From: TMP-7 sp038212445
GTDB taxonomy: Bacteria; Acidobacteriota; Terriglobia; Bryobacterales; Bryobacteraceae
NCBI GenBank assembly: GCA_038212445.1
Contig: JBBQUM010000039.1
Location: 1 to 64,000 of the forward strand
Length of the DNA stretch: 64,000 nucleotides
Direction: 5' to 3'
Part shown: positions 54,088 through 63,172 of the stretch, in pieces
Numbering within the stretch: position 1 is the stretch's first letter
Layout of the letters: every line of letters starts with the position of its first letter
The notes under the pieces: generated by a model
Told to the model about the DNA's origin: nothing
What the model saw: only the letters and a program-made list of their open reading frames with translations
The model's database searches: none
Made by a program: the position numbers and the translations under genes

Positions 54088-55397
54088 GATTCGAGTTGCT
54101 GGCGCAGACGCTCTACGTCCTTGCCAACGGTGAAGAAGATTGCGTACAAGAGAAGAGCCGAGGCCGCCACCAGCGCGATAGATGCAATGGAGATGGCGTA
54201 GCTGAGGCTGGCGCGCTGAGCGATGATGCCGATGATTACCGGCGCCGTGCCAGCACCCACCAGCCAGCCAATCATATTCATAAAGCCAACCGCGGTGCCG
54301 CGTGCCTCAGGCCGCACGACATCCAATACGGAAGCGAAAATATTCGCGTCGTACATACCCTTAAATACGCCCCAGACGGTCAACGCGATCATCAGGGAGG
54401 TCACCGAAAGCGTTTGTCCGCACCACACTACGAACGGCGCGCTGCCCAGCAGTCCGATAACTTGAACAGCAATGCGCCCGCCCGGGAATTTCTTTCGAAG
54501 AACGTCAGCGAGCCAGCCGCCGAAGGGTGATCCGGCCATGCTCGCTAGCTGGATGAAGATAGTCGCGGTGAGGCCGGCCATGGCTAGGCTGAGATTGAAT
54601 TTTTCGTAGAGAAACGCCGGCATCCACGACAAGAGCACCATGCCGACGAAATTGTCGAGCATGAAGGCGCCCATGCAGAGCAGCACCGTGGGCGTGGTCC
54701 ATATGACCTTGATGAAGTCAGCGATCGGCATGTGTTTTGGCGCGTGTTTCGGCACGCCGAAATCCTCCATGTCTGCTGCTCCGCGCTGTGGTTCCACCAG
54801 GAATTTCATCAGCACGAAAGCCAGCACCAGGCCAAGTCCGCCAAACACAATGAACGACCAGCGCCAGCCGTAATATTGCCCGATCAGTCCGCCAAAGAAC
54901 CCTCCGGCAATCGTGCCGATGTACACGGATGTCTGATGGGTGCCCATAGCGCGGGAGCGCGTTTTCTTGCCGTGATAGTCGCTGACGAGCGACATCGACG
55001 CGGGGAAGTAGAACGTCTCGCCCAAACCCTCAGCCGCGCGAAAGAAGAGCAGCGTTCCGAAATTGCGCGACACCGCCGTCAGCATGCAGATCAGGCTCCA
55101 CATGGTGAGTCCCCACAGCACTGCCGACTTTCGCCGGACGCGATCGACGATGTTACCGGCAAACGGCGCGCAGATTCCGTACACCAGCGCGAAGGACGAA
55201 CCCAGCAGTCCAAGCTGCACTTTGTCCAGATGCAACTGCTCCTGCAGCAGCGGGAAGATGGAGAAGATCGCTTGCCGGTCGGCGTAATTAAAGAAGCCGC
55301 AGAACCACAGCATGCCCACCACGTGCCACTTGTAATTGGGGCTCAACGCGATCTTCGGCAGCGTCACGGGACTTGCCGGTGCACCTTTAGGCGTCAT
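54084..55397 (-). CDS. MFS transporter
   Basis: This 437-residue protein has about twelve membrane helices. The first loop is FFNYADRQAIFSIFPLLQEQ, and the loop 2-3 motif is GNIVDRVRRKSAVLWG. Its pattern is close to the MFS protein at 27310-28512, so the two are likely paralogues of the ACS/hexuronate branch. It overlaps the unrecognised 423-residue gene by 11 bp and the lyase by 4 bp, so it should import the substrate handled by the operon. Confidence 0.9.
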   Translation of the reverse strand: MTPKGAPASPVTLPKIALSPNYKWHVVGMLWFCGFFNYADRQAIFSIFPLLQEQLHLDKVQLGLLGSSFALVYGICAPFAGNIVDRVRRKSAVLWGLTMWSLICMLTAVSRNFGTLLFFRAAEGLGETFYFPASMSLVSDYHGKKTRSRAMGTHQTSVYIGTIAGGFFGGLIGQYYGWRWSFIVFGGLGLVLAFVLMKFLVEPQRGAADMEDFGVPKHAPKHMPIADFIKVIWTTPTVLLCMGAFMLDNFVGMVLLSWMPAFLYEKFNLSLAMAGLTATIFIQLASMAGSPFGGWLADVLRKKFPGGRIAVQVIGLLGSAPFVVWCGQTLSVTSLMIALTVWGVFKGMYDANIFASVLDVVRPEARGTAVGFMNMIGWLVGAGTAPVIIGIIAQRASLSYAISIASIALVAASALLLYAIFFTVGKDVERLRQQLES

Positions 55398-56658
55398 GAA
55401 TCTCCTGCAATGCCGGAAGAGTGAGCGCGCGTTGTGATGCGTCGTTCCGAAGCCGCCGCACGGCTTGGTGCAAGCGGGCGCGATTAACGGGGCGAACGTT
55501 GTCGGTAATCCAGGAGCGCATTTCCTTGCCCTCTGGCGTTTCCTGAGGAGCCGGCAGAAAATCCAACTCCACCCCCAGCCTTCCCGCCACGTTGGCCGCG
55601 AGAATCGGCCACGCCACGCCGATATCGGCGGTCACCGGCAGACTGCTCTCTAGCCGCGCAAACCCCGACATCTCCATTCGGAACGGAATTCCGGTCAACT
55701 TGGTTTTCGGCAGTCCGCGATTCACCGCGTCTTGAACCTGCGATGACTGACGCTCCTGCTGCCACGCTCGCTCGAGATTCGGATCGAGGTCGATTCGGAC
55801 TAGCGTTTTTCCCTCCAGGCTATAGGAGAAATCGCTTTGCCATGCCGACCAGATCCCGTGGCCGGTGTAGGTCTCGTACGGACCGTCGTGAATCTCCTGT
55901 GAAAGCGCGATCGCCGATTCGATGATCACGTCAGCTTTGGACAGCGTCTCGGCCACCAATCGCGCGCGCCGTGTAATCGGGATTGCGTCGCCGATGGCTA
56001 AACCTACAGCGCCGCCACCGACTAACTGAGGGATGGACACCATCAGCGGGATATCCCGCTGCGCCGCCGCGCCGATCATCGTGTAAGGGTCAGCGCCCAG
56101 GCCGGCTACACGCTCGAAAGGCAGACCGCACTCCTTGGTGAGCGTTTCGATTTCACGCGCCAGGCGCTCGATCCAGGGACCCATCGGCCACGCCATGTTG
56201 CCGGCCGCCTTTATGATCACGTCTCCAGGCAGCGCGTCGATGCGGTCGTACAGGTCCCAGTGGCTATCCACTTCGCCCTCAATCAAGGCGCGTTCACCAG
56301 GAGTCATCTTCGTGATTTCGAAAACTCCGCCGCGGGGCAGTACGCCTACCGGCAGGTCCAACTCGGGATGATCCACGGCGCGGATTCGCTTCACGCGGTC
56401 GAGAGTCCCTGCCATCTCGTGCGCCACCACTGCCGAACTCGTGAGCACACCGTCGATGATGCCTTTTTGGATCAGCTCGGCGATCAGCGTCGTCACGCCC
56501 TCGTGGATATTGGGCCCGCTGCCTGTGACGGTGACCACCGCGCCGCCGCGTTCCTTTGCCTCGACGATTTGATCGGCCGCTTTTCGCAGATGCTCGCGGC
56601 TGGTTGGCGGCAGCTGTGATTCCCATAAGGCAAGACGCGCCGCTGTTGGCTGATTCAT
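55387..56658 (-). CDS. Unrecognised 423-residue protein of the sialidase/KdsB operon
   Basis: A complete cytoplasmic ORF. Its start and end overlap the neighbours (ATGA with kdsB; 11 bp with the MFS gene). The N-terminal half shows GGAVVTVTGSGPNIHEGVTT and GVLTSSAVVAHEMAGTLDR, a Rossmann-like pattern with a faint resemblance to deoxyhypusine-synthase-type folds, but I do not trust it as a call. Other strong segments are LIEGEVDSHWDLYDRIDALP, GNMAWPMGPWIERLA, LGADPYTMIGAAAQRDIPLM and VGGGAVGLAIGDAIP. It has Gly-rich and acidic patches compatible with nucleotide or sugar-acid binding. No function is assigned. Confidence 0.8.
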   Translation of the reverse strand: MNQPTAARLALWESQLPPTSREHLRKAADQIVEAKERGGAVVTVTGSGPNIHEGVTTLIAELIQKGIIDGVLTSSAVVAHEMAGTLDRVKRIRAVDHPELDLPVGVLPRGGVFEITKMTPGERALIEGEVDSHWDLYDRIDALPGDVIIKAAGNMAWPMGPWIERLAREIETLTKECGLPFERVAGLGADPYTMIGAAAQRDIPLMVSIPQLVGGGAVGLAIGDAIPITRRARLVAETLSKADVIIESAIALSQEIHDGPYETYTGHGIWSAWQSDFSYSLEGKTLVRIDLDPNLERAWQQERQSSQVQDAVNRGLPKTKLTGIPFRMEMSGFARLESSLPVTADIGVAWPILAANVAGRLGVELDFLPAPQETPEGKEMRSWITDNVRPVNRARLHQAVRRLRNDASQRALTLPALQEIHDA

Positions 56659-57401
56659 GCCTTGCCGACTTTCTCCCGCAAGGCCTCGCGAACCCGCTCC
56701 AGATCCTCTAAGGTGTCCACCGAAATACTGTGCATCTTGCTTCGTGTCTCGATTACTAAAATGGGCATCTTGTTCTCAAGCGCGCGCAGTTGCTCAAGAC
56801 TTTCGATGTCCTCGAGCGGCGACACTGGCAGGCTAGCCATCTTGAGCAGGCAGGCGCGAGTGTAAGCGTACACCCCGAGATGCTCGAAGACCCGGAAGTG
56901 GGGCGTGCGCGCGCGAGGAAAAGGTATCAGGGAACGTGAAAAATACAGCGCGATACCATCGGGATCGGTCACAACTTTCACCACTCCTGGGTCGGCGAAC
57001 TCGCTCTCCTCGAACACTTCCTTCTTGAGCGTCACCAAGCCCACCGAGGTTCCCTCGCGGAACGGCGCCACTACTTCTTCCAACATCACCGGGTCGAGCA
57101 TGGGTTCGTCGCCTTGCACGTTCACTACAACGTCGGCTGGGTCAGAGGCAATTGCTTCCGCCACACGATCGGTGCCGGAGCGGTGCTCCGCCGACGTCAT
57201 CACGACTTTGCCGCCGAAGGCCTCAACAGCGCGATAGATGCGCTCGTCGTCCGTCGCCACCAGCACATCGTCAAGATTCTTTGCGAGCTTGGCACGCTCG
57301 TAAACATGCTGGACCATGGTCTTGCCGTGGATATCCGCGAGCGGCTTCCCCGCAAGCCTCGACGATTTGTATCGCGCAGGAATTACACCAATGACGCGCA
57401 T
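56655..57401 (-). CDS. kdsB: 3-deoxy-manno-octulosonate cytidylyltransferase (CMP-KDO synthetase)
   Basis: This 248-residue enzyme makes CMP-KDO from CTP and KDO for lipopolysaccharide. The signature VIGVIPARYKSSRLAGKPLADI, HRSGTDRVAEAI, VVNVQGDEP and FRVFEHLGVYAYTR fits KdsB rather than the sialic-acid enzyme NeuA. It is placed unusually: 6 bp after a sialidase-like gene and overlapping the unrecognised 423-residue gene, with no other LPS genes in the window. It may serve a related 3-deoxy sugar acid. Confidence 0.92.
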   Translation of the reverse strand: MRVIGVIPARYKSSRLAGKPLADIHGKTMVQHVYERAKLAKNLDDVLVATDDERIYRAVEAFGGKVVMTSAEHRSGTDRVAEAIASDPADVVVNVQGDEPMLDPVMLEEVVAPFREGTSVGLVTLKKEVFEESEFADPGVVKVVTDPDGIALYFSRSLIPFPRARTPHFRVFEHLGVYAYTRACLLKMASLPVSPLEDIESLEQLRALENKMPILVIETRSKMHSISVDTLEDLERVREALREKVGKA

Positions 57402-57407
57402 CGTCTC

Positions 57408-58961
57408 TTAGTCGGGCCTTTCAAAACGGTACAGCCAGTCTTCATTGAACACCACATGCTTGATTGACCACCGGCGGTAGGTGTAGATGACGTGAATCAG
57501 TCCGTCCGAAGATTGAAACACTGACGGGTACGAATACTCGCCCGGATTCGACTCGAGCATCAGAGGATTGCCCCAAGTCTTACCGCCATCGGTTGAGCGC
57601 GCGATATGTAGCGGCGAACGCCCGCGCTCCTGATTGTTCCAGGCCAGCAGAAGATTCCCGTTCTTCAAAGCGCACAGGGAAATGGCGGCATCCGGATTCT
57701 TTAGATCCGTAAGCTTCGCCGGACTCCACGTCATTCCGCGATCCGCTGACTCGGTTTGGAGCAGTCGCGGTCCCGTCCTAAGAAACGCCAGCAGCGATCC
57801 GTCCTTGCGCTGTGCCACTGTCGGCTGCTCGCCTTGCGACTGTGCGTTCGGGATGATGGCTGAACGAGTCCACGTCTTACCCGCGTCCTTGGTGATGACG
57901 AAAAAAGATAGATCCTTGTTGTCGCGCTCGTCGCTGAGCGGCACCACCAACTCGCCGGTGCTGAGCTTGATTGGCAAATTCCGCGGCAGCCATCCAGTGG
58001 TATCGAGCGGAAAGAGTTCGTCCTTGCTCCAGGTGTACCCGTTATCTTCAGAGATCCTGTAGAGCAGGCGGGTTCGTTCCCAGCCGGTGTGAGCCAGCAG
58101 GGGTTGCTTGGCCTCCATGCGGCCCCAAACGATCCACAAGCGATTTTTTTGATCGGTGAAGATGACGGCGTTGCCCACCGGTGCGGTTGGATGCCGGAGT
58201 AGCATCTGCGGCTTGTCCCAGGTGGCCTGCCCCTTCTTGCGGCGCGCCATAAACAGCGCCTCATCATCTGAAGATTCGTAACTGCCGCCATACCACGTCA
58301 CCAGCAGGTCGCCATTGCTCGCCTGGGCAATGCTCGACGCGTGATGGACCGGAGCGCCGGGGATCTTCTCAAAGATCAATTCAGAAGAATAAATCAGCGT
58401 GCCATACGGATCTTCCACCGGCAGGAGCGGGCCTGGTTTATTGATAGGCGTACCCGTTGGAGTATCGCTGGCGGTACTGACGGGCAGTTTCGCCGCCACC
58501 TCGTCCACCGCTTTCTGCAGGCCAGGGATGCTGCCCTTGTAAATCACCTTGCCGTTGCTGTCGAGTAGAAATGCCTCGGGGGTCACGGACGCGCCTAACG
58601 AGTGCGCCAGTTTGCGGGACGGATCACGGTAGCAGGGGAAAACAAATCCCGATGCCTGGCAAAAGCGCAGCACTTCGTCGCCGGACTCGGCGGGATTTGG
58701 GAAGACGCCGGCGAAGATGATCTTGCGCCGCCGATTCCGGTTATTCAAGGTTCGGATCGCCTCCACAGCCTCCCGTGATTCGGGACTGCGCGAGGAAAGA
58801 AACACGATGGCCGTAGCCTGATGTTCGCCAAAATTCTCGATAGTCAGGCGCGAGCCATCCGTCCGCTCCACCTCAATGGACTGTGCTGTCAGGACGGAGC
58901 AGCACAGTCCCGCGAGGAGTAGCGTGGCGCCGGACACCCGGCGCCTGGATTGATTCAGCAT
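57408..58961 (-). CDS. Exported thioredoxin-like/sialidase (BNR-repeat) fusion
   Basis: This 517-residue protein starts with a signal peptide (MLNQSRRRVSGATLLLAGLC). Residues about 30-155 are a thioredoxin/redoxin-like domain (TAIVFLSSRSPESREAVEAI, VTPEAFLLDSNGKVIYKGSI), but the usual CxxC is replaced by SRSPES, so redox activity is unlikely. From about residue 190 there is a sialidase-type propeller with Asp boxes SEDNGYTW, TKDAGKTW, SADRGMTW and STDGGKTW. It should bind or cleave terminal sialic-acid-like sugars in the periplasm or at the surface. It follows the TonB receptor by 18 bp and precedes kdsB by 6 bp. Confidence 0.85.
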   Translation of the reverse strand: MLNQSRRRVSGATLLLAGLCCSVLTAQSIEVERTDGSRLTIENFGEHQATAIVFLSSRSPESREAVEAIRTLNNRNRRRKIIFAGVFPNPAESGDEVLRFCQASGFVFPCYRDPSRKLAHSLGASVTPEAFLLDSNGKVIYKGSIPGLQKAVDEVAAKLPVSTASDTPTGTPINKPGPLLPVEDPYGTLIYSSELIFEKIPGAPVHHASSIAQASNGDLLVTWYGGSYESSDDEALFMARRKKGQATWDKPQMLLRHPTAPVGNAVIFTDQKNRLWIVWGRMEAKQPLLAHTGWERTRLLYRISEDNGYTWSKDELFPLDTTGWLPRNLPIKLSTGELVVPLSDERDNKDLSFFVITKDAGKTWTRSAIIPNAQSQGEQPTVAQRKDGSLLAFLRTGPRLLQTESADRGMTWSPAKLTDLKNPDAAISLCALKNGNLLLAWNNQERGRSPLHIARSTDGGKTWGNPLMLESNPGEYSYPSVFQSSDGLIHVIYTYRRWSIKHVVFNEDWLYRFERPD

Positions 58962-58979
58962 CAGAGAACAACGCCTGTC

Positions 58980-61900
58980 TTAGAATTCAAAGCGCAAAGC
59001 GAACTGCAGAATTCTCGGGTCGCTCGCGCTCGTAATCCTCATGAAATTGCTGCTGGTAACCGTCGCCGTGGGATTCGCCAAGTTCACATTGTTGAAGATG
59101 TTGAACGCCTCGAATCTGAACTGGAACTTCATCGCCTCCCGAACCGGGAAGTCCTTGTGCAGGCCGGCGTCGCTATTGAACGAACCGGGACCGCGGAACG
59201 TATTGCGCCCCAGTACACCGTAGGTTCCGAGCGCGTTCACGACGAACGCCGACTTATTTAAATACTGTGCGGCGATTGCGCCGTGGCCGTCGTTGGAGAG
59301 GTACGGAGAAACACCAGTGAGGTCAGCGCGCTGACTGCCCTGGCCGGTGCGGGCGTTATCCTGGCCGCTGGCGACGGTGAACGGGAAGCCGCTCCGCCAG
59401 GCGATGATCGACGTCAGGTTCCAGCCGCCCACGAGGAAGTTCGCAAATTTATTCGTGGGCTTCACGGGCAGATTCCACACGCCCGAGAAGTTGAAGACGT
59501 GCTTCAAATCGAAATCGGCCGGACCACGATCAAAGGCTTGGTTGTAGGGATTGGTAACGTTGGTGCCGTTGCCCTTGTTCGCGGAACCAACGTTGTTGTC
59601 GATCGTCTTCGCCCAGGTGTAGTTGGCCAGAATCGTGAAGCCTTTGCTGAAACGCTTCTCGCCCGTCAACTGGAGCGAATTGTAGATCGAGTTACCGGAC
59701 GGCTCCATCATCACCACCTGACCAAGACCGTAGGAGGCATAAGGACGCCGCTGATTGGTTGTGGAGGTTGCCGCCGTCGCGTTGGGAAGCGGTGCGTTGA
59801 AGTCGCGGCCGCTGGTCAGCGCCGTGCCTTTCGACCCCGCGTACGAGGTGCGCGCAACCCAACCGCCGCGTAGTTGGCGCTCGAGAGTCAGGTTCCACGA
59901 ACTCACGTAGGGATTTCGAAGATTGGGACCGTAAACGAAGGCCGCCATCGGCAGCACGAAGGCGCCATTCTTGCCTGGATTTAGAACCTCGGTCCCGATT
60001 GCCGCAAAGCCGATCTTCGGGAATGGATTGCCACCGGGGACATTGAGATAAGGATTCGCCATGCTGTCGGTTGCACCGCCGAAAATATCGACGACCGTAC
60101 CAAACGGCGCCTCATCGGCCGCACTGTTGGTCTGCAGCGTATTGATGCGGTCAAAGAAGATGCCGTAGCCGGCGCGCAGGGCGGTCTTGCCATCGCCAGT
60201 CACATCCCAAGCAATACCGATTCTCGGACCAAAGTTGCCCCACGCTGTCGGCATTCCACCGTCGGGAACTCCCGGATCACCCGCGTAGAGGATGCCCGCA
60301 GGCGCTTTCACAAAGCGGGTGGAGTGAGCATTGAGGCCGCCCCATGCCACCACCTTCCCGAGCGTGTCTGTGTTCGGCATGAAGGGTTCCCAGCGCACGC
60401 CGAGATCCACCGTGAGGCGCTTGTTCATCTTGAACGAGTCGTTGAAGAACATGTTCAGCAGGTTGAAGCGCGTGTTCTTGAATTCGCCGGCGCCTTGGAC
60501 AAATTCTGCCCAGCGGCCGATCAGGAAGTCGGCAACGTCGTAGCCCGTGTAGCCGGCTGTCTTGGTGAACAAGAAGCGTCCCTGAGCACGGAAATTGTTG
60601 ACGATGTCTCCGCGAGCATGATGGAACTCGCCGCCGAAGGTTAGGTTGTGACGCCCGAGAGTCCACCGCGTCGTATTGCCATATTGCGCCTCGTCACGAA
60701 TGAAGTTGTTGGTGTCGCCCGTATTGATGCTGTTGATCGACTGGAAGGCGATGTAGAACTGGTTGAACTGATCGAGCGTGATCGGCACCCCCAGGTCGTT
60801 CCAGTTCTTCGTGGGATAGATGTGGGAAGCCGGACCGTCGGTCTTGTTATAGCCAATAGTCGTCTGGTTCAGAATATTCGGCGAGATGATCCAATGTGCG
60901 TTTCCGACGTAGCTGGTATTGCTCCAGTCCCGGATATCCGTCTCCTCGATGTAGTTCGTCGGAGTTAGGTTGCCGGGCGCGTGCGCGCGTGCCCAAAAAG
61001 CGTGGCCGGACAACCGGACTTTCGATCCGATCTGGTGATCGATTTTCGCCAGATACTGGTTGTCGGAATAATCAGCCACGTTCGTTGCAACCACTGAGCG
61101 ACCGCTGGTGGGCACTGGAAGGTTGTTGTCGATGATGTACTTGTTGCCTGGGAAGAACTGGCTCTTGGGAATGATGTTGCCAGCGTAGACTCCGCCAAGC
61201 GGGTCCTTCAAAGCCGTTGGATAGTCCGAAAAATCTCCGTCCCGCTCCTTGGCCGTCAAGACGTTGACAGCCACCGATGTGGGACGCTGCTTGTTTCGCG
61301 TTGCCTGGTACGAGAAGAAGAAAAATGTCTTGTCTTTGCCGTCATAGATCTTCGGAATTATCACGGGACCGCCAATCGTAGCGCCTGCCTGATTCCGCTT
61401 GAGACCGTCGTCTTGCTTCGTGTTCGGCGACCCCACCTTAGGCGGTGCGAAGAAGTTGGCCGCGTTAAGCGCATTGTTGCGGAGATACCAGAACCCGGCG
61501 CCATGCAGCGAGTTTGTCCCCGACTTCGTAATCGCGTTCACAATACCGCCCGAGTTGCGCCCGAACTCCGCGCTGAAGTTGTTCGTTTGGACGCTGAATT
61601 CCTGCAACGCGTCCGGGTTCGGCATCGGGTTCGGAGCATTGCTGTAGTGGTCGTTGTTCTGACCCCCGTCGAGAATGTAGTTGGTCGAATTTCCCCGATT
61701 GCCGTTCACCGCCACTGACACGACGCCGGGGTACGTCGTTCCCGACGTAAGTCCGCTGCCGTTGTAGAGCGACACACCCGCTACCAGTCGCATCAACTGG
61801 ACCGGGTCGCGACCGTTGAGCGGAAGATCTTCCACGCGCCGCTGGTCCACCACCGTTCGTAGCGAGGCGTCCTCGGTATTGACCGACACCACCTGCGCGC

Positions 61901-62258
61901 TCACCTCAACCGACTCCGACAACTGGCCTACCACCATCGTGATGTCGAGTCGCGTAACTTCATTTACTTGCGTCAGCAGGTTCGACGCTTCGTAGCGTTT
62001 GAACCCTGGCGCGCCAGCCGTCAGCTTGTACGTGCCCACAGGGAGGGTGCGGAAAATGTAAGTCCCCTGGCCGTTCGTGGTGCCAGTCAAGGTTGCGTTG
62101 GTTCCAACGTTGACCACCGTGATCTCGGCGTTGGTTAGTGAGGCGCCGCTGGGATCGGAGACTACACCAGTGATTGTGCCTGTCGTCTCCTGGGCGTTCA
62201 CCAGGAAAGTGAGACATGAAAGGACGAGGAGAACCCTAAGCAGATTCTTATTACGCAT
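58980..62258 (-). CDS. TonB-dependent receptor with carboxypeptidase-regulatory-like N-terminal domain
   Basis: The start at 62258 (after AGGGGG) gives a signal peptide (MRNKNLLRVLLVLSCLTFLV) and a 1092-residue protein. The ORF is open further upstream to 62426, but that part overlaps the divergent GntR gene. An Ig-like CarboxypepD_reg domain (TGTITGVVSDPSGASLTNAE) is followed by a plug (VVDQRRVEDLPLNGRDPVQL; VNGNRGNSTNYILDGGQNND) and a large beta-barrel ending in FALRFEF. Such receptors import glycans or glycan fragments in Acidobacteriota. It heads a six-gene operon and is probably controlled by the divergent GntR regulator. Confidence 0.93.
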   Translation of the reverse strand: MRNKNLLRVLLVLSCLTFLVNAQETTGTITGVVSDPSGASLTNAEITVVNVGTNATLTGTTNGQGTYIFRTLPVGTYKLTAGAPGFKRYEASNLLTQVNEVTRLDITMVVGQLSESVEVSAQVVSVNTEDASLRTVVDQRRVEDLPLNGRDPVQLMRLVAGVSLYNGSGLTSGTTYPGVVSVAVNGNRGNSTNYILDGGQNNDHYSNAPNPMPNPDALQEFSVQTNNFSAEFGRNSGGIVNAITKSGTNSLHGAGFWYLRNNALNAANFFAPPKVGSPNTKQDDGLKRNQAGATIGGPVIIPKIYDGKDKTFFFFSYQATRNKQRPTSVAVNVLTAKERDGDFSDYPTALKDPLGGVYAGNIIPKSQFFPGNKYIIDNNLPVPTSGRSVVATNVADYSDNQYLAKIDHQIGSKVRLSGHAFWARAHAPGNLTPTNYIEETDIRDWSNTSYVGNAHWIISPNILNQTTIGYNKTDGPASHIYPTKNWNDLGVPITLDQFNQFYIAFQSINSINTGDTNNFIRDEAQYGNTTRWTLGRHNLTFGGEFHHARGDIVNNFRAQGRFLFTKTAGYTGYDVADFLIGRWAEFVQGAGEFKNTRFNLLNMFFNDSFKMNKRLTVDLGVRWEPFMPNTDTLGKVVAWGGLNAHSTRFVKAPAGILYAGDPGVPDGGMPTAWGNFGPRIGIAWDVTGDGKTALRAGYGIFFDRINTLQTNSAADEAPFGTVVDIFGGATDSMANPYLNVPGGNPFPKIGFAAIGTEVLNPGKNGAFVLPMAAFVYGPNLRNPYVSSWNLTLERQLRGGWVARTSYAGSKGTALTSGRDFNAPLPNATAATSTTNQRRPYASYGLGQVVMMEPSGNSIYNSLQLTGEKRFSKGFTILANYTWAKTIDNNVGSANKGNGTNVTNPYNQAFDRGPADFDLKHVFNFSGVWNLPVKPTNKFANFLVGGWNLTSIIAWRSGFPFTVASGQDNARTGQGSQRADLTGVSPYLSNDGHGAIAAQYLNKSAFVVNALGTYGVLGRNTFRGPGSFNSDAGLHKDFPVREAMKFQFRFEAFNIFNNVNLANPTATVTSSNFMRITSASDPRILQFALRFEF

Positions 62259-62352
62259 GACGATTACCCCCTTCTTGCAACCGAGCAAGACGGACCTCGC
62301 GAGGAAAACGGCTCCTACGTGGCTCCGTGATTCGCCGGAAAAGCCGGCTATG

Positions 62353-62382
62353 TTGCGCTGAACTTGGAACCCACTGTATACT
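62353..62382 (+). promoter_or_regulatory. Possible promoter of the GntR gene with GTATAC core
   Basis: TTGCGC (62353-62358) and TATACT (62377-62382) are separated by 18 bp, 33 bp before the GntR start. The palindromic GTATAC at 62376-62381 overlaps the -10 element. GTATAC is also the core of sites of some FCD-type GntR regulators such as UxuR/ExuR, so autoregulation is possible. Weak evidence. Confidence 0.3.
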
Positions 62383-62414
62383 GCTTGTCGGCAGCCTGTC
62401 AACAGATCCCGCAC

Positions 62415-63167
62415 ATGCAGAAACACAGCACACCGAAATCGATACAGGAAAAAGCGTATCTGTACCTTCGAGGTAAAATCCTCTCCGGCGAACTGGCTCC
62501 CGGCGTTGCCCTCTCTGAAGCGTCCATCGCACGAGAACTCGGCAATAGCCGCGGACCGCTGCGTGAAGCGATACGGCGCCTGACCGCCGAAGGCTTTCTC
62601 CAGCAGGTGCCCACAGGAGGCTCGGTTGTTGTCGATTTCTCTCGCCGGGATGTCGCCGAACTGTACGAGTTGCGGGAAGCGCTCGAAGTCTACGCCGTCG
62701 GCAAAGCGGCTGAGAACAGCCTCCGAAAAGAGGAACTCGAGACCCTGCAGACCGTGGTGAAGGACGTGCTCCTCCTGCGCGACGAATTACAGGCATCCGG
62801 CGAACCTCAGCTGAAGGCAGAAGGAATGCGACGCTTCATCCGCATCGACCTGCAATTCCACACCACGATTGTCCGCGCAGCGGCCAATTCCAGAATCCTG
62901 AAAGTAGTCGCCGACACCCGCGTTCTGCTGAACGTTTTTGGCATTCTCCGCAAGGGCCACGACGCGGCTCAGCTTACAGAAATCCATCGCTACCACAGCG
63001 AGATCCTCGCGGCCGTCATCCGTCAGGACCCGCAAGCCGCCATGCAGTTGTTGGGCGAGCACATCCGTGTCAGCAAATTGGAACGTCTGAAGGAATTCGA
63101 CGAACGGGAGCGCGAGAACGCGCTCGGCCATCACCTGCTCGACGCCTACAGTGCCGATTTGTCCTGA
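62415..63167 (+). CDS. GntR/FCD-family transcriptional regulator
   Basis: Taken from ATG 62415 (a TTG lies 51 bp upstream), 250 residues. The winged-helix domain (SIQEKAYLYLRGKILSGELA, ASIARELGNSRGPLREAIRR, LTAEGFLQQVPTGGSVV) is followed by an FCD effector domain (RDVAELYELREALEVYAVGK and later FIRIDLQFHTTIVRAAANSR), where Asp and His residues usually bind a metal and a carboxylic ligand. It is divergent from the TonB-receptor operon across 156 bp and is the likely regulator of it, with a sugar acid as plausible inducer. Confidence 0.92.
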   Translation: MQKHSTPKSIQEKAYLYLRGKILSGELAPGVALSEASIARELGNSRGPLREAIRRLTAEGFLQQVPTGGSVVVDFSRRDVAELYELREALEVYAVGKAAENSLRKEELETLQTVVKDVLLLRDELQASGEPQLKAEGMRRFIRIDLQFHTTIVRAAANSRILKVVADTRVLLNVFGILRKGHDAAQLTEIHRYHSEILAAVIRQDPQAAMQLLGEHIRVSKLERLKEFDERERENALGHHLLDAYSADLS

Positions 63168-63172
63168 CATTC

